64,000 bases of DNA from Ecdyonurus torrentis (GCA_949318235.1 OX439130.1:37189851-37253850), one strand, 5' to 3'. Positions 10,004 to 20,815 are shown, numbered from the stretch's first letter. Numbers and translations: made by a program. The notes: a model not told the origin generated them from the sequence alone.

Positions 10004-13000
10004 TAATATTAAATGATATGATATGATACAATTAAAAATGAGACCGCTATAAGTAGCGTTTAAATAAATGATTTTTTAATTGTGTTTTAAAAGAATACAT
10101 AGTGGGTGCATTTCTTATTATTGGTGGAAGTTGATTCCACATTTTACCTCCGAGCACACTGAAAGAGTTAGAATACATCATATAGTTAGCTTTAGGAACT
10201 TTAATAATAGTTCTATCTGTCCTAGTATTTCTTACTTTAACATCACATGCTTTAACCACAAATTGACTTAAATACTGAGGACAAACTCCATTTACGATTT
10301 TATAGATTTGAATAAGAATATGGAATTCTCGGCGCTCTTTTATTTTTAATAATTTCATTTTAGTATAATATTTTGTGGTGTGTTCACCAATTTCGAGATC
10401 ATACACATATCTTATTATACTGTTAAATAACACATCCAATTTTCTTTGCAATTTATAACATATATTAGATTGAATAATATCACAGTAATCAACAATGGGA
10501 CAGAGCAATGTTTTTGCAAACAGAATTCTGGTTTTTTCAGGAGTAAATTTCCTGAACCTATACATTTTTTTTAACGAAAATATTACTCTTTGGTATACAT
10601 GAGATATATGACCACTCCACAATACAGTGTTGTCAATTACAAGTCCAAGATCTTTTACTTTCATTTCAAATTCAAGCTCAATGTCACCTATTTTAATTTT
10701 ATCACATTTTGCGAGATTAATTTTCTTTAGTACATTAGGGTGACCAATAACAATAACTTTACATTTTGAGACATTTAATAATAAGCCATGTAGTTCAAAC
10801 CAATTTTTTAGAGACAAAAGATCAGAGTTAATCAATTTTATTGCCGCGTTCATGTTTTCAGGTAATGTGTGATAATAAAGTTGACTATCATCAGCATACA
10901 CATGATAAAAACAATTTTTTATTTGTCTACCAATGTCATGAGTATAAATAGAGTAGCACCAAGGTCCCAATATAGTACCTTGGCCACAGCCACTTTTCAC
11001 TTCTCCCCAATCAGAGCGCTTATTGTCAGGACTTACTACGCACTGCTTTCTTTGTTCAAAATAAGATTTAAACCAGGTTACAACACTTTTTGCAAAATTT
11101 AATTTCTCTAGGATCTTAAAAAATAGTATATGATTTAGACTATCAAACGCTTTAGAATTATCAAGTAAAACAAGAATTGTTACTTTCTGATCATCTACTG
11201 ATTGTCTTATTTTCTCTACAATGTGAAGCAGAGCAGTATTCGTACCATGACCTTTTCTGAAACCAGACTGGAAACTATCAATGAACTTTTTTTTATCACA
11301 GTAGTCAGTGACTTGATCTAACACTACTTTTTCAATAATTTTTGCCTCTATATTAATTTTTGAGATAGGGCGATAATCATTCGGAAATTTAGGGCTATTA
11401 TTTATTTTTATTGGAATTACTAGAGATTCTTTCCAACTGTCAGGAAATATAGAGTGTTGCAGAGAGCAATTGACAATAGTTAAAAGTGAGGGTAAAATAG
11501 TATTTCCCAGTTGTTTTAACATTTTTATAGAAATATTGTCATTACCTTTTGCATTACTTTTAATTGATTTAATTGAATTTATAATATCATGTGGATACAC
11601 ATGCTTAAAATAGAATTTATCTGCACTCAAATCAATAGGCAATTTTTTAATATAATTTTCATTACACTCCTCGATTTGATTGTTGTTTAATTTAGTATTA
11701 GCATTTAAAAAGTAGTGATTAAGCTCATTAAGCTGATCAGTAGAAAAGTTAGTTAGTTCTTTTGTTTTTTGGCCAATACCAAAATTATTAACATTTTGCC
11801 ACAGCATTTTAGGTGACTTTTCCGCGAGTAAATTATGTGAATACTTATATATTGCTTGCTTTGTTTTTGAATTTACTAAATTTCTAGCAGCATTGTAGTT
11901 TAATTTTAATTCAGGTATATCGAGTTTATCTCTTTTCATTTGTTTTAATTGACGACGACATTTATCACGTTTCTGACGTAGGATTTTTATTTCAAGTGTA
12001 AGCCAAGGAGCTGGAGGTCTGGTAACACGAGTTTCTCGTATAGGGGCATGTTTATCATAAAGTTTAAAGATTTGATCATGAAAGAAATTTATTTTATCCT
12101 TGAGCAGATCAAATTGCATAATTTCATGCCATTTGATTTTAAATGAATCCTCGGTAAAGCTTTTGATTGAAAAATTTGCAAATGACCTAAATTTCACAAT
12201 TTGCTCTTTTCTTTTTAAGCTATTTAATGGATAAACTATGTAGAGAAAATCATGTTTAGAGATTTCATTTATGAATGGAAACTTGCCTGATTGAATACAA
12301 TCTATTTGCTTTGATATTGCAATAACATCAAGAGTAGATGAGCCAGTGTTATAATGGTGAGTATTATTTATAGGCATCAATTTTAAATTTAAGTTATCAA
12401 ACATTTCACAAAGATCATGTTTAGCTGTATTGTCATTATTTAAATTTACATTTAGGTCTCCCATCAAACAAACATGTTCATATGCAGGTGCATAAGCCAT
12501 AAAATCATTCATAAAATCATGGAATTTACCAGTATTAGGAGGCCTGTACATGCAAATTATTAAGAATTTTTTACTTTGAACTTTAACATCAACAAATAAA
12601 TATTCTGGTAAGAAATTATATTTATAGGGCGATGATGCAATAATGTGTGCATCATAAGATGTTTTTACATAAATAACCACTCCACCAGATGATTTATTCT
12701 CACGATCTTTTCTAAATATATTATAATTGTCTATTTGAAAGCTATGCGAGGAATGGGTATCTTGCAACCATGACTCAGAGACACCAATAATATCGACATC
12801 ACTATTTTGGAATATTTCACGTATTAAATGAGTATGACAATGAATAGATTGGGCATTAAAGTGAAAAAGAACAAATGATTTACTAAAAGATTCCTTTAAA
12901 TGTTGGACAGAAGCTACCATATCAAACTCATTTATAGGTACATTAGTAATACTATTATGCATGATAACATTGTTAGTCTCATTTAGACAATTATCATATA

Positions 13001-13080
13001 TTATATAGTCAGCAGTAACAGCATTATTATTATTATTATAATAATCTGGCTGCTCATATATATATATTGCTCTTTGTAAC
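9962..13080 (-). mobile_element. Non-LTR retrotransposon, CR1/Jockey-type
   Basis: This is a LINE on the - strand. Its 3' end is marked by a poly(A) tail, seen as about 40 T residues at 9962-10001, just past repeated ATCAT motifs. The ORF at 10047-12962 encodes endonuclease plus reverse transcriptase. The frame stays open about 38 codons upstream of its first ATG, to a stop near 13080. No ORF1 is recognised upstream, so the copy is probably 5'-truncated or of a single-ORF type. No target duplication was identified. Clade placement is by motif resemblance only. Confidence 0.8.
10047..12962 (-). CDS. Retrotransposon endonuclease/reverse transcriptase
   Basis: This 971-residue protein nicks target DNA and copies element RNA into it (target-primed reverse transcription). 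The N-terminal 230 residues are an apurinic-type endonuclease: FNAQSI, then SESWL (catalytic Glu), MYRPPN, GDLNVN, STLDVI and a SKHDFL segment in place of the usual SDH. The reverse transcriptase occupies roughly residues 450-760, with NDYRPIS, SGFRKGHGT, LLDNSKAFDSLNH, a GQGTILGP turn and the catalytic YADD. A C-terminal region of about 200 residues, typical of CR1/Jockey elements, follows (RNAPTMYSFKTQLKNHL near the end). The full frame is intact, unlike the nearby Polinton genes, which suggests fairly recent arrival. SKHD for SDH, and N for the F usually seen in LDFSKAFD, are departures from consensus. The start is the first ATG; an upstream non-ATG start cannot be excluded. Confidence 0.88.
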   Translation of the reverse strand: MHNSITNVPINEFDMVASVQHLKESFSKSFVLFHFNAQSIHCHTHLIREIFQNSDVDIIGVSESWLQDTHSSHSFQIDNYNIFRKDRENKSSGGVVIYVKTSYDAHIIASSPYKYNFLPEYLFVDVKVQSKKFLIICMYRPPNTGKFHDFMNDFMAYAPAYEHVCLMGDLNVNLNNDNTAKHDLCEMFDNLNLKLMPINNTHHYNTGSSTLDVIAISKQIDCIQSGKFPFINEISKHDFLYIVYPLNSLKRKEQIVKFRSFANFSIKSFTEDSFKIKWHEIMQFDLLKDKINFFHDQIFKLYDKHAPIRETRVTRPPAPWLTLEIKILRQKRDKCRRQLKQMKRDKLDIPELKLNYNAARNLVNSKTKQAIYKYSHNLLAEKSPKMLWQNVNNFGIGQKTKELTNFSTDQLNELNHYFLNANTKLNNNQIEECNENYIKKLPIDLSADKFYFKHVYPHDIINSIKSIKSNAKGNDNISIKMLKQLGNTILPSLLTIVNCSLQHSIFPDSWKESLVIPIKINNSPKFPNDYRPISKINIEAKIIEKVVLDQVTDYCDKKKFIDSFQSGFRKGHGTNTALLHIVEKIRQSVDDQKVTILVLLDNSKAFDSLNHILFFKILEKLNFAKSVVTWFKSYFEQRKQCVVSPDNKRSDWGEVKSGCGQGTILGPWCYSIYTHDIGRQIKNCFYHVYADDSQLYYHTLPENMNAAIKLINSDLLSLKNWFELHGLLLNVSKCKVIVIGHPNVLKKINLAKCDKIKIGDIELEFEMKVKDLGLVIDNTVLWSGHISHVYQRVIFSLKKMYRFRKFTPEKTRILFAKTLLCPIVDYCDIIQSNICYKLQRKLDVLFNSIIRYVYDLEIGEHTTKYYTKMKLLKIKERREFHILIQIYKIVNGVCPQYLSQFVVKACDVKVRNTRTDRTIIKVPKANYMMYSNSFSVLGGKMWNQLPPIIRNAPTMYSFKTQLKNHLFKRYL

Positions 13081-14037
13081 TATTTTCTAATCAAAAACTG
13101 TTCTTTGCTTCTCAGTACATTTATTAATTAACTATAATGAAGTTAATACATAATAAGTACTTTTGCAAGAGTTTTATTAACATTTATTAGCTAATTAACG
13201 TATATATCTCGTTCCTCCCGCGATCGTCAAGATTCGGCCACTGCAGCGCCAAGCGTCACTGATAGCGGTAGAATTCAGAACTAAATTAAAAGTACTGGTC
13301 AACAAAAAATTCTCATTTTCATCTCTTTTAGTCACAAAGTTCTAATTGCGTTTCGAACCAAATTTAGTTTAAAGCTTTTAAAAGTTTTTTTGTTTATCAA
13401 AGAGCTTATTTATCTGTTTTTGAGTTCAAATAAATACATCTTTCACTGAAATATGAATGATCTCCTGAGGAGGGAGCATAGATTTTTCAGCCATTAACCA
13501 ATGCTGAATGAGGAAACTGCTTGACTTTGCGGCTTAATTTTTATGTGCGTTTCGAACTAAATTTTTTTGTATTGCATCAATAGGAGCGTAAAGAAATAAG
13601 GAATCTATAGGTACCACAAAAACAGCGTTTAAATAATATCAAAACTCGTTCAAACTACTTTAAATTCACTTAAATAGAAACTTAACTTTAAATACAAACT
13701 TAATAATAATAAAATTGATGAGCAAAAACTTTTACGCCTTCTTTTCAAACCAGCATAAGAAAATAAACAAATTCAGTGCCCCTAGCGGAAAATTTAGGAA
13801 ATATTAAAATGGCGTGCTCTTGGCGCAACTTCGCGCGAAGAGTTCTCAAGACTTCTATTAATCATAAAATATTACATAATATGCAATCACGCTGAAATTT
13901 GGATTTTATGGCGTTGTAAATGTCATAAATAACGTTTGTGAATATAGAAAAAGTACATAGAGGCACCGTGGAAGTATTATATAGGTGCTCTGATCCTGGG
14001 TCTTGACCGCTCTAAAAAAAATAGTACTACCTCGGAA
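13081..14037. other. Gene-free DNA
   Basis: No ORF or RNA gene is seen. CTCGTTCAAACTACTTTAAA at 13645-13664 is the inverted partner of 9385-9404. A GC-richer patch (CCGCGATCGTCAAGATTCGG) lies near 13217. Confidence 0.4.
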
Positions 14038-15255
14038 CCCCACACAGCACTGAATGACCTATATAGATATCTTACGTATATCCCAAAATATATCCCATTT
14101 ATCTCCGCTGAAGGTCCACAGAAAATCCAAATGTCCCGCCCGCTGGAATATACCATGTAGATCTATGGGATATATTAAAAAAAAAACATTTAATGTTAAA
14201 TTAAATGCGATATGATAGAAAAAATTTGGGGGTTTCGGGGGGTGGGGAGTATATAGGCAATGTATTTTTTAACTTTGTTTTTAGTATTAATTTTGCCAAT
14301 TTTACATGGGCAAATAATAACCCCCAACTCCCCCCCCCCCCCCCCAGGTCCGGGGAAGTGCTATTGGTGTGCGTGCTCAAGTCCGAAAATATTAATGACT
14401 TGTCAAAGTTGTGTGATTTCATTTAACATGGGCAAACCCCCAACCCTCCCCCCCCCCCCAGGTCGGGGAAAGGGCTTTTGGTTTTTGCCCAAGTCAGAAA
14501 ATATTCATGACTTAAAGTTGTGTGTCTTATCCACTGAGACACGAAATTGAAGGATATAATATGGATATTCGGAGGATATTATTACCACAACTTTTCAGTC
14601 TGACTTAAAAAGTTAGAGATGGATTTTCAAAATTAAATTAAGTTAATTATTTATTAAAATTGTTGTTGTTTTATGATTTGAATTGTTTGCTTATAATTTA
14701 ATGCACAAAACCCATTCTTTATACTATTATAAAATTAATTATTTAGCACGATATAAAAAAATTAGCATCATTTAAAATTCACAAATAAACGCTGCCCCCT
14801 GGTGGATATACCTATGGATATTTGGATATTTTTGGGATATCTAATGGATATAAAGAATTTAAAATATTAAAGTGACTAAAAAAATCAATTACCATGAAAT
14901 ATAATTTTTAGGTAAATAAATTCATAACATATATCATAAAATCTCCTAATAAAACTAATTTTGTGAGTGAAATTTTTTTATATCCACTCTTGCATATTCT
15001 ATGGATATACCAGTGGATATAAAAAAATTGCCCCAAAAAATATTTATTGATTTAAATTATAAATAAAACTTAATATAATTGTCAGCTTATGAGAAAAACG
15101 GGTTGAAAATAAGTAGATAATTAATTTTGGATTTGTTTTTTTATATCCAAGCTAAATATCCCATAGACATTCAAGGTTCATTTAAAATGGACGGGATATA
15201 TTTTGGATATTGGGATATCCAATGAATATCTATTGGATAAACCGTGCTGTGTGGG
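14038..15255. mobile_element. TIR element with GGATAT subterminal repeats
   Basis: Inverted termini CCCACACAGCAC (14038-14049) and GTGCTGTGTGGG (15244-15255) bound a 1.2-kb element without transposase. Both flanks are dense in GGATAT/ATATCC hexamers, for example near 14085, 14810-14850, 15000-15020 and 15195-15235. These may be transposase-binding sites. Two copies of a segment with a C-run plus CAGGTC(C)GGGGAA (about 14331-14360 and 14448-14470) form an internal direct repeat. No target duplication is evident, so the superfamily is unassigned. Confidence 0.7.
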
Positions 15256-16850
15256 ACTCTCAGGGTACTCTGAATCCCCAGCGGGCCGAGTCAACGTTAT
15301 GTAATAACATATGATGTACTGTACAATACACGATAAATTTTATATGATATTCAAACTTGCCTTTACGTCAAGTTGAAGTGATTAAATATTTATGTCATTA
15401 TTAATGAAACTCTAGCTTTGACGTTATACTGCTTTTGAAATGAGAGAGTTTGAATATAACAAAAAAAATATATATATATCCTTAGCATAGCTAAATTTGT
15501 ACGTATACACAAGTATTTTAAATTCAAGAAAAATATATATATCTATATATATTTACTCAAATTTTGAAGCTAAAAGTTAGACATTTTTGTTAAAATGGTC
15601 ACAGTAATCCCCAAGTACAAACACTTGTTACAAAAAACAATTCCCCTTTACCAATGAAAATCTTGTGGTTTTAGAAAGACATAAAAAAATCTCGACTTAA
15701 AATGACCAATTTTCAATAAAAAATTCAACACTTGTATGCAGTAATAAATGTGTGTGTTTTTTTAGCAAAACCCATTAATTTTTATTCATGAAGGCATTGA
15801 AAGTACTTTTCATACAGAAAGTGTAATAAAAATTTAATTACAAAATAAAATTCATACTTAGCAAAGTAAATTTAAATTAACTACTACTTATAAAAAAAAT
15901 TAAAAAATATATATTTTTGCGTTTATAACTTGTATTTAAATATTTTAAAAGTCTTTAAATTTATATATTAAGTCTCCCCAATTTTTCCCCTAATATTTTT
16001 TTTTTTTGTATAGTGAATTATTATTATAAGGCAAGCAAAGTCTTGAGCAACACTTAAAATTTGCTGAGTTGGCTTAATTTAAATGTTTGCTGAGATGTTT
16101 TAGCATGGTACATTAAAAAACGCAAGTAAAAATAATTATCACGAAATAAATAATATTGGTACACTATATTTCATGTTACTTTCAATCGAAACTGGGGAAA
16201 TTGTGTTCACATGAGCTTTATTTACATCGAAAATTTAGTTATAAATTTATATTTAATATTAATTGATATAGATTTAATTGATCATGCCTTTAAAGTAAAA
16301 ACTGTAAACAGTAAAGTAACAGTAGAAACAAAGATTTAACTGAATTCTGGAGATGCTACACGGTATTAAATACACTGAAAGAATCGTAGTTATATGTTAC
16401 TTTAACGTTCAATCATAATTTTTCCTGTTTTCGGTTCCAATGCTTATTAAGACTGGAGGAAGTGCAAATACATTCAGATACGTAAAACAATGCAAACTAT
16501 ACGAAACGTTAGAATTATTTGTCTTTGCGTATAAAACACAAAAATTTCAGCTCTCAAAACTTACAATACAGTTTTGTTTGCAAAAACAATAAAAACAAAT
16601 TTATATAATTTAAAATTAAATTTATGTCAAGTGCTTCTTTACTTTGTCTTGCATTCTTGTGTTAAAAGAAAAGATAACTATTTTCTCAATTTAATAACGT
16701 TTTTATTAATCATTAGTCCTAATAAAAAATCAAAAAAAGTGTTGAAACTTTTTATTTATCAAATAAATAGCCAATAAATTTACAACCTCTTTTTACATCA
16801 TAATATAAATTTTATAAATATTACCATAATATAATATAATAATTTATATT
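15256..16850. other. Gene-free AT-rich DNA
   Basis: No gene is recognised in 1.6 kb. The small open frame at 16574-16777 has the composition of random AT-rich DNA. A (TC)n run follows at 16850-16875. Confidence 0.4.
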
Positions 16851-16904
16851 TCTCTCTCTCTCTCTCTCTCTCTCTAATTTAATTTATTTTTCTAGGATAT
16901 GAGT

Positions 16905-17265
16905 AGATAAGTATGGATACAGCAGAATTTGGATGCATTCACACATCCACACAAGCTCGCGTACGTCCACGAGGTATAAAAACAAAATGGCGTCGATTTT
17001 GTGTGGATTGCTGCTTCTCGCGTACGTCCGCGAGGTAAAAAACTAAGATGGCGGCGATATGGGCGTGGCAGGTGTGTATTAGCGCACGTACACGAGGTAA
17101 AAACCAAGATGGCGTCCGATTTGTGTAGCAAATGAGTATTTGCGTACGTACACGAGGCTTGCAACAAGATGGCGACGGACTTGTGTGCAGTCAGTAAATG
17201 CTAGCGTACGTACGTGAAGTAAAAATCCAGATGGAGGTCAATTTGTGTAAATGCTGTGTGGAGCA
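16905..17265 (+). repeat. 60-bp minisatellite, copy 1
   Basis: About five to six tandem units of roughly 60 bp, each with GCGTACGTMCACGAGGTA followed by an AAGATGGCG or AAAATGGCG core and a TTGTGTG step. The array begins after GATAAGTATGGATACAGCAG. The same series of diverged units, in the same order, is present inverted at 37705-38030, so the array moved as one piece. The array is CpG-rich against an AT-rich background. Open frames across it are by-products of the repeat. Confidence 0.85.
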
Positions 17266-17377
17266 TCGCGTATTAATTGTAGAAATCTTTGTACCTTCGT
17301 GATCTAAAAAATAAAAGTGACGTAAGCAAAGAAAGTGTGGCAAATTTTAAATTACTTACTACTTGCCCTGTCAAAAA

Positions 17378-17512
17378 AAAATTTAAAAGCCTTTTAAAGC
17401 TAAAACCTTTAAAGCCTCAATTTGGACTCTTTAACTGCTTTACGGGGCTTTTCGAAAAGCCCCGTAAAGCCCCTTAAAGCCTTTAAAACCTTTTAAAGCC
17501 ATGAAAGCTACA
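17378..17512. repeat. Degenerate CTTTAAAG/AAAGCC simple repeat with a palindrome
   Basis: CTTTAAAGCC-like words repeat about ten times. In the middle is the perfect palindrome GGGGCTTTTCGAAAAGCCCC near 17444-17464. Confidence 0.65.
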
Positions 17513-17827
17513 AAATCCTCGAATATTGTTACGTAGATTTTTTATTCAAAACAAATGCAATTATTATTGATTTCAACAATTTATTTACAATTTTCAATAA
17601 ACATAACAGTTTAAAAATATTGCATGGTATATTTCTCTTAAAGATAATTAACAACAGTTTATACGATGAACGTTTGAAACATAAATACTAAATGTAAAAT
17701 CACAACTACAACAATTTAAAATTAAAGGAAATATGCCTAGCTTTAGAATAATTATTTGCATTATTTATTTTAAATTTGAAATAAAAGGATAGGAGAAACC
17801 ATAAACTGGTCATAACATAGTGAAAAG
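17513..17827. other. Gene-free AT-rich DNA
   Basis: No gene is seen. AAAAGGATAGGAGAAA at about 17785 matches the hairpin arm at 3303, marking a dispersed repeat. Confidence 0.35.
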
Positions 17828-18110
17828 AGTCCCATAGAGTTCGTTGAAAATCTTGCCAACACAGATATAAAAAACTAGCACATTGGATTAAATATTTTTG
17901 CATTAATGTTAAATAACATAAATGCAATAATAGATCAATATTTTGCCTTCATCACTCTTTACAAACTCAGAGAGGAACAATGAATGATCGCTGTAATAAG
18001 GACGGAAGGCATAGCACACCCCATCTCTCTTATAGTTTATTGCGAAAATATTTCCAATGTGTTAGTTTTTGTTATATCTGTGCTAGCAAGATTTTCCCAA
18101 AAATCACCTA
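17828..18110. repeat. Foldback, GAGAGATGG family, copy 2
   Basis: Shares AATCTTGCCAACACAGATAT, CAAACTCAGAGAG, CCCATCTCTCTTA and CTGTGCTAGCAAGATTTT with 7515-7885. The outer arms pair (TCTTGCCAACACAGATAT with ATATCTGTGCTAGCAAGA). The centre differs from copy 1. Confidence 0.7.
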
Positions 18111-19082
18111 GAACTCTTTAAAAAAAAATCCTGGGGTAACAAATTATTACCAAGTCATCATTTTGTGTATTTTTTTTATAAATTTTTACCTAATTCTTAC
18201 CTAATATATTGGTTAATTCATAGTATTGATTTATGTTGTTTATCCAACTAATTAAAGAAACATTTATGATACAAAAAATTGTGATAATAAAAATGTTTGA
18301 TTTCAAAAAGTTTTAGGATATTTTTCATTGAAAATTGGGGGGGAAAAAATGCTTGGTAATAAGTGATAAAAAAATTCTGGCTCATTTAAATGTAATAATT
18401 CCCCAAATTCTACAGCATAACACAATCATGAGAGCACATACTGTATTGAAGTTTGTTACAATACCACTTATATACGACCAAAGTCCACTATTCACTTAAA
18501 CGAGAGCCGTAAACTTACTTGATTTACATTATGGCTCTAAAAACACAGGCATTTTAAGCACAAAAATTCACAGGAAGTGTATTTTTAAATTTGGGATTAC
18601 CTATCTTTAGGGTGGTTTTATTCAGGTTAAAGGCGACGTCATAAGTGAGTACTAAATAACATTGGCCATAAGACAATGACTCATTTTACCGGTTTAAAAA
18701 TACTTCACAATATTTTTGAGAGCATTGATGTTGTTAACAGGTTGAAATAGTACCTCAAGTATGTGAGAAAAATAATAATGACAAAAAAGTTAGTTAATTT
18801 TCCAAAGAAAATAGTCAAAAACGACCCTTGTCCTATGCTGAGCGAGCAACGTTATTTATATTGCTCAAGAAGAGCATCAAAAAGCACTCAGAATGACGTC
18901 ATGCTTACACACCCTATAGAAATACCTTACAGCGGGTATTAAACATAAAGGCTGATTACTTAATATCAGTGTAATTATTTTTCCCAAAAAATTTAATACA
19001 AATAAAAAACTGTTATTTAGGGTTTACAAGACACTTTAAGTTTCAACATGCTTGAGGGTGAATCTGCTGTGTGTGGTGCCAT
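18111..19082. other. Gene-free DNA left of the assembly gap
   Basis: No coding sequence is recognised. The left end of the Polinton should lie here or in the gap, but I could not find a terminal inverted repeat matching the right side. The ATG-led frames that run into the gap near 19048-19082 are artefacts. Confidence 0.4.
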
Positions 19083-19282
19083 NNNNNNNNNNNNNNNNNN
19101 NNNNNNNNNNNNNNNNNNNNNNNNNNNNNNNNNNNNNNNNNNNNNNNNNNNNNNNNNNNNNNNNNNNNNNNNNNNNNNNNNNNNNNNNNNNNNNNNNNNN
19201 NNNNNNNNNNNNNNNNNNNNNNNNNNNNNNNNNNNNNNNNNNNNNNNNNNNNNNNNNNNNNNNNNNNNNNNNNNNNNNNNNN
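19083..19282. other. Assembly gap (200 N)
   Basis: Exactly 200 unknown bases, possibly a fixed-size placeholder rather than a measured length. It falls immediately upstream of Polinton coding sequence, where virion and packaging genes would be expected. Confidence 0.98.
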
Positions 19283-19391
19283 TGACAGACTTCGCTTACT
19301 TCTAGCTTCTCAGTCAGCAGGAAACAATATTCATCAAAATGAAGTGCTCTCGATCGTAGAAGAACTGCGCGAAGCTGGTATTATAGAATAA
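19283..19391 (+). CDS. C-terminal fragment of an unnamed Polinton protein
   Basis: The frame enters from the gap and gives about 35 residues with LLLASQSAGNN and EVLSIVEELREAGII before the stop at 19389-19391. A tail of this kind (a LLxSxxAGN step followed by a helical segment) resembles ends I associate with uncharacterised Polinton proteins; this is recall, not a search. The start and most of the protein lie in the gap. It ends 37 bp before the next ATG, in the same orientation as the integrase. Confidence 0.45.
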
Positions 19392-19427
19392 AAGGAAACA
19401 AGTGAACGAAAAATTATTATTGTTAAA

Positions 19428-19898
19428 ATGAGCGTAGACAAGTTTGGACGTGCATCGTTTCATCTTCAACATAAACATGGTTTCTTCGAAGCGTCTCATG
19501 AAGAAGAGGAGTTTATTAGTGCAAAAAAGAGAAGAATCATAAATGTTGAACCACCTATTGACAAAACAGATGCTACCAATAAGTTGTATGTGGACGAGAA
19601 ATTTTCAGAAGTCAGCTTGGTAGCTTACAACGCTTCAGATCTTTATTCTGTCAAGAACTTCGGCCAAGTGGGCAGCACAGCTGCACAATTGTATACATCG
19701 ATTGTAAGAGAATCACTTAGAAGTTATCTTACGCAAGACAAGCTTAAACTTAACTCCCTCATAGAAGACCATATAAGCCGAATCAGTATTGACGGAGAAG
19801 CCGTTGAGGACGGTGTTTCAAAAGCAGAGGACCAAAAGCAAGTCAAGTACCTTAATAATTTGAGAAAAATTGTGCTACAATGGTCGAAGATGGAGTAA
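19428..19898 (+). CDS. Putative Polinton structural (fibre-like) protein
   Basis: This 156-residue protein begins MSVDKFGRASFHLQHKHG. It has a basic patch AKKRRI, then PPIDKTDATNKLYVDEKF, and a helical, charged C-terminal half. The DATNKLYVD phrase resembles the connector found in phage tail fibres and in adintovirus/Polinton accessory proteins. That suggests a virion-surface or spike role, but this is inference from a short motif. The ORF's last 19 bp overlap the integrase start in another frame. Either the two genes are tightly packed or a frameshift has separated one longer reading frame. The frame is intact. Confidence 0.5.
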   Translation: MSVDKFGRASFHLQHKHGFFEASHEEEEFISAKKRRIINVEPPIDKTDATNKLYVDEKFSEVSLVAYNASDLYSVKNFGQVGSTAAQLYTSIVRESLRSYLTQDKLKLNSLIEDHISRISIDGEAVEDGVSKAEDQKQVKYLNNLRKIVLQWSKME

Positions 19899-20815
19899 AA
19901 GAAACACTGGTTAACGAGCTCCACAAGCCGGCTCGAAAGAACTATCAGAGACGAAAGATGCATATGAAAGGAGTGGATGACTTGTGGCAGATCGACTTGG
20001 TAGAGATGAATCAGTTTTCAAAGCAAAACCGAGGTTTCAACTACATACTCACAATCATATGTGTTTTCTCCAAATTTGCCTGGGCTGTACCTGTTAAAAA
20101 CAAGACTGGACCTGTCGTCACGGCTGCCCTTGCTAGTGTCTTCAAGCAGGGGCGTGTACCCAAGAACATACAAAGTGATATAGGCAAAGAATTTTACAAC
20201 TCTAATTTCCTAAAACTTATGAAAGATAACAACATCAATCACTATAGCTCATATACTCACATGAAAGCTTTCATTTGTGAACGTTTTAATAGAACTGTTA
20301 AAAGTATGATGTGGAAGGCATTCAGTCTTCAAGGAAATTATCAATGGCTTAAATTGTTACCTCAGCTCTTAAAAACTTACAATAATAATATTCACAGCAC
20401 AATTCGTATGAAACCTGCTGATGCCAATGCTGCTAATGAGAGAAATCTGCTTGAAACTGTTTATGCTGTAAAATATACTAAACCTAAGCCTCCTCAATTT
20501 AAAGTGAATGATAGGGTGAGAATTTTTAAAGTAAAATCAGATTTTGGTAAAGGCGTTACTCCAAATTGGTCTAACGAAGTCTTTAAAATTGTAAAAATTC
20601 AGAAAACGATGCCAACAACTTATCTATTGCTCTACTACTTAGATCAGCCCGTACTGGGTGGATTTTATGAAGAAGAGTTACAAAAAACTTCTGTTGATGA
20701 ACTCTATCTCATTGAGAAAGATTTAAAGCGAGCCAAAGACAAGTTGTTTGTTAAATTTCTTGGATTTGATAGTTCACACAACTGCTGGGTGAATAAAAAT
20801 GATGTTTTGAAGTAA
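19880..20815 (+). CDS. Polinton integrase with chromodomain
   Basis: This 311-residue retroviral-type integrase would insert the element's DNA. Residues 14-35 carry the lead-in HKPARKNYQRRKM and then DDLWQIDLVEM with the first catalytic Asp. The second Asp is in QSDIGKEFYN and the Glu in CERFNRTVKS, completing the DDE triad. An SH3-like DNA-binding segment (FKVNDRVRIFKVK to GGFYEEEL) follows at about 205-265. The last 40 residues (IEKDLKRAKDKLFVKFLGF, then NCWVNKNDV) are a chromodomain, known in this family and thought to guide integration to marked chromatin. No HHCC zinc finger is seen upstream, so the N terminus may be truncated or in the overlapping frame. It is convergent with the polymerase, with a polyadenylation-like AATAAA near 20890. 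Confidence 0.9.
   Translation: MVEDGVKETLVNELHKPARKNYQRRKMHMKGVDDLWQIDLVEMNQFSKQNRGFNYILTIICVFSKFAWAVPVKNKTGPVVTAALASVFKQGRVPKNIQSDIGKEFYNSNFLKLMKDNNINHYSSYTHMKAFICERFNRTVKSMMWKAFSLQGNYQWLKLLPQLLKTYNNNIHSTIRMKPADANAANERNLLETVYAVKYTKPKPPQFKVNDRVRIFKVKSDFGKGVTPNWSNEVFKIVKIQKTMPTTYLLLYYLDQPVLGGFYEEELQKTSVDELYLIEKDLKRAKDKLFVKFLGFDSSHNCWVNKNDVLK

Noticed and set aside
16892..17167. Small secreted-looking protein in the minisatellite
   Set aside because: The reading frame is a by-product of the 60-bp repeat, appears in several frames, and recurs in the inverted copy.
19048..19391. ATG-led coding frames running through the N gap
   Set aside because: The residues are unknown. Only the part after 19283 carries sequence, and its start is not visible.
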